Source: Marinosulfonomonas sp. (GTDB lineage: Bacteria > Pseudomonadota > Alphaproteobacteria > Rhodobacterales > Rhodobacteraceae). From it: a stretch of 5,217 nt of DNA. Positions 4,973-5,217 of the stretch are shown one piece after another. The position numbers and the translations under genes were made by a program. The DNA lies in assembly GCA_022712735.1 (NCBI GenBank), contig JAFLKA010000347.1, positions 1 through 5,217 of the forward strand, in the 5' to 3' direction. The notes under the pieces are model-generated. The model did not search any database. It worked only from the letters and a program-made list of their open reading frames with translations, and was not told the DNA's origin. How positions within the stretch are numbered: the first letter of the stretch is position 1; each line of letters begins with the position of its first letter.

Positions 4973-5217
4973 ATGACAGATCAAATCACCCTCCACCGCC
5001 CCGATGACTGGCACCTGCATTTGCGCGATGGCGCAATGTTGGCCGCTGTGTTGCCCGAAACCACGCGCCATTTTGCCCGTGCCATCATCATGCCTAATCT
5101 GGTGCCCCCCGTGGTCACCGGTGCCGATGCCGCCGCCTATAAGGCGCGGATCATGGCGGTGATACCGGATGGCTCCGATTTCACCCCGTTGATGACGCTC
5201 TATCTGACCGAGGACAC
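4973..5217 (+). CDS. pyrC: Dihydroorotase, N-terminal part, cut by the window end
   Basis: The first 81 residues of PyrC, the zinc enzyme that closes N-carbamoyl-L-aspartate to L-dihydroorotate in step three of pyrimidine synthesis, in the cytoplasm. They closely resemble the E. coli type II enzyme. [11 protein letters not shown] (9-19) gives the metal-binding H14-x-H16 pair and the substrate-binding R18. [11 protein letters not shown] (37-47) contains N42, another substrate contact. [11 protein letters not shown] (69-79) is also family-typical. The full protein should be about 345 aa, so roughly three quarters lie beyond the window. ATG 4973 is fixed on the left by an in-frame TAA at 4958-4960. 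No recognisable ribosome binding site precedes it: the 12 bases before the ATG are pyrimidine-rich, so translation may start weakly or on a short leader. Confidence 0.95.
   Translation, partial: MTDQITLHRPDDWHLHLRDGAMLAAVLPETTRHFARAIIMPNLVPPVVTGADAAAYKARIMAVIPDGSDFTPLMTLYLTED

Overview
The window looks like chromosomal DNA of an alphaproteobacterium, most likely Rhodobacterales (roseobacter/Rhodobacteraceae). That rests on the style of the protein sequences: an AbrB-family permease, a short glutaryl-CoA dehydrogenase, a small RTX protein, and a 321-aa protein of a type I remember only from this group. It also rests on GC-rich genes separated by AT-rich gaps. No database search was possible, so all family names come from recognised motifs.

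Layout, left to right. (1) 2-523 (+) is the C-terminal half of an AbrB-family membrane protein, cut by the window edge. (2) 614-1834 (+) is glutaryl-CoA dehydrogenase (gcdH). (3) 1844-1930 and 1954-2055 (+) are two very short hydrophobic reading frames of 28 and 33 codons. They resemble each other (P-x-P-[LF]-[QK]-P-F-[VI]-I-V) and sit in the gap before the next gene. (4) 2074-2706 (+) is a LysE/RhtB-type exporter. The spacing suggests that gcdH, the two micropeptides and the exporter form one transcription unit, linking lysine/tryptophan breakdown through glutaryl-CoA with an amino-acid-type exporter. (5) A bidirectional hairpin terminator probably lies near 2718-2756, between the exporter and (6) a convergent 110-aa RTX calcium-binding repeat protein (2773-3105, -). 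(7) A 391-bp AT-rich divergent intergenic region (3106-3496) contains several inverted repeats: a perfect 12-bp pair, a 14-bp palindrome and an FNR-like box with one extra base. (8) 3497-4462 (+) is a 321-aa protein with an alpha/beta-hydrolase-like layout but an altered nucleophile elbow. (9) 4544-4924 (+) is a 126-aa protein of unknown function whose ribosome binding site lies in a small hairpin. (10) 4973 to the end (+) is the N-terminus of dihydroorotase PyrC, cut by the window edge.

There are no rRNA, tRNA or CRISPR features and no transposase or other mobile-element gene. The strongest candidate for something undescribed is the pair of tandem paralogous micropeptides between gcdH and the exporter. 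The altered elbow of the 321-aa protein and the operator-like palindromes upstream of it come next.
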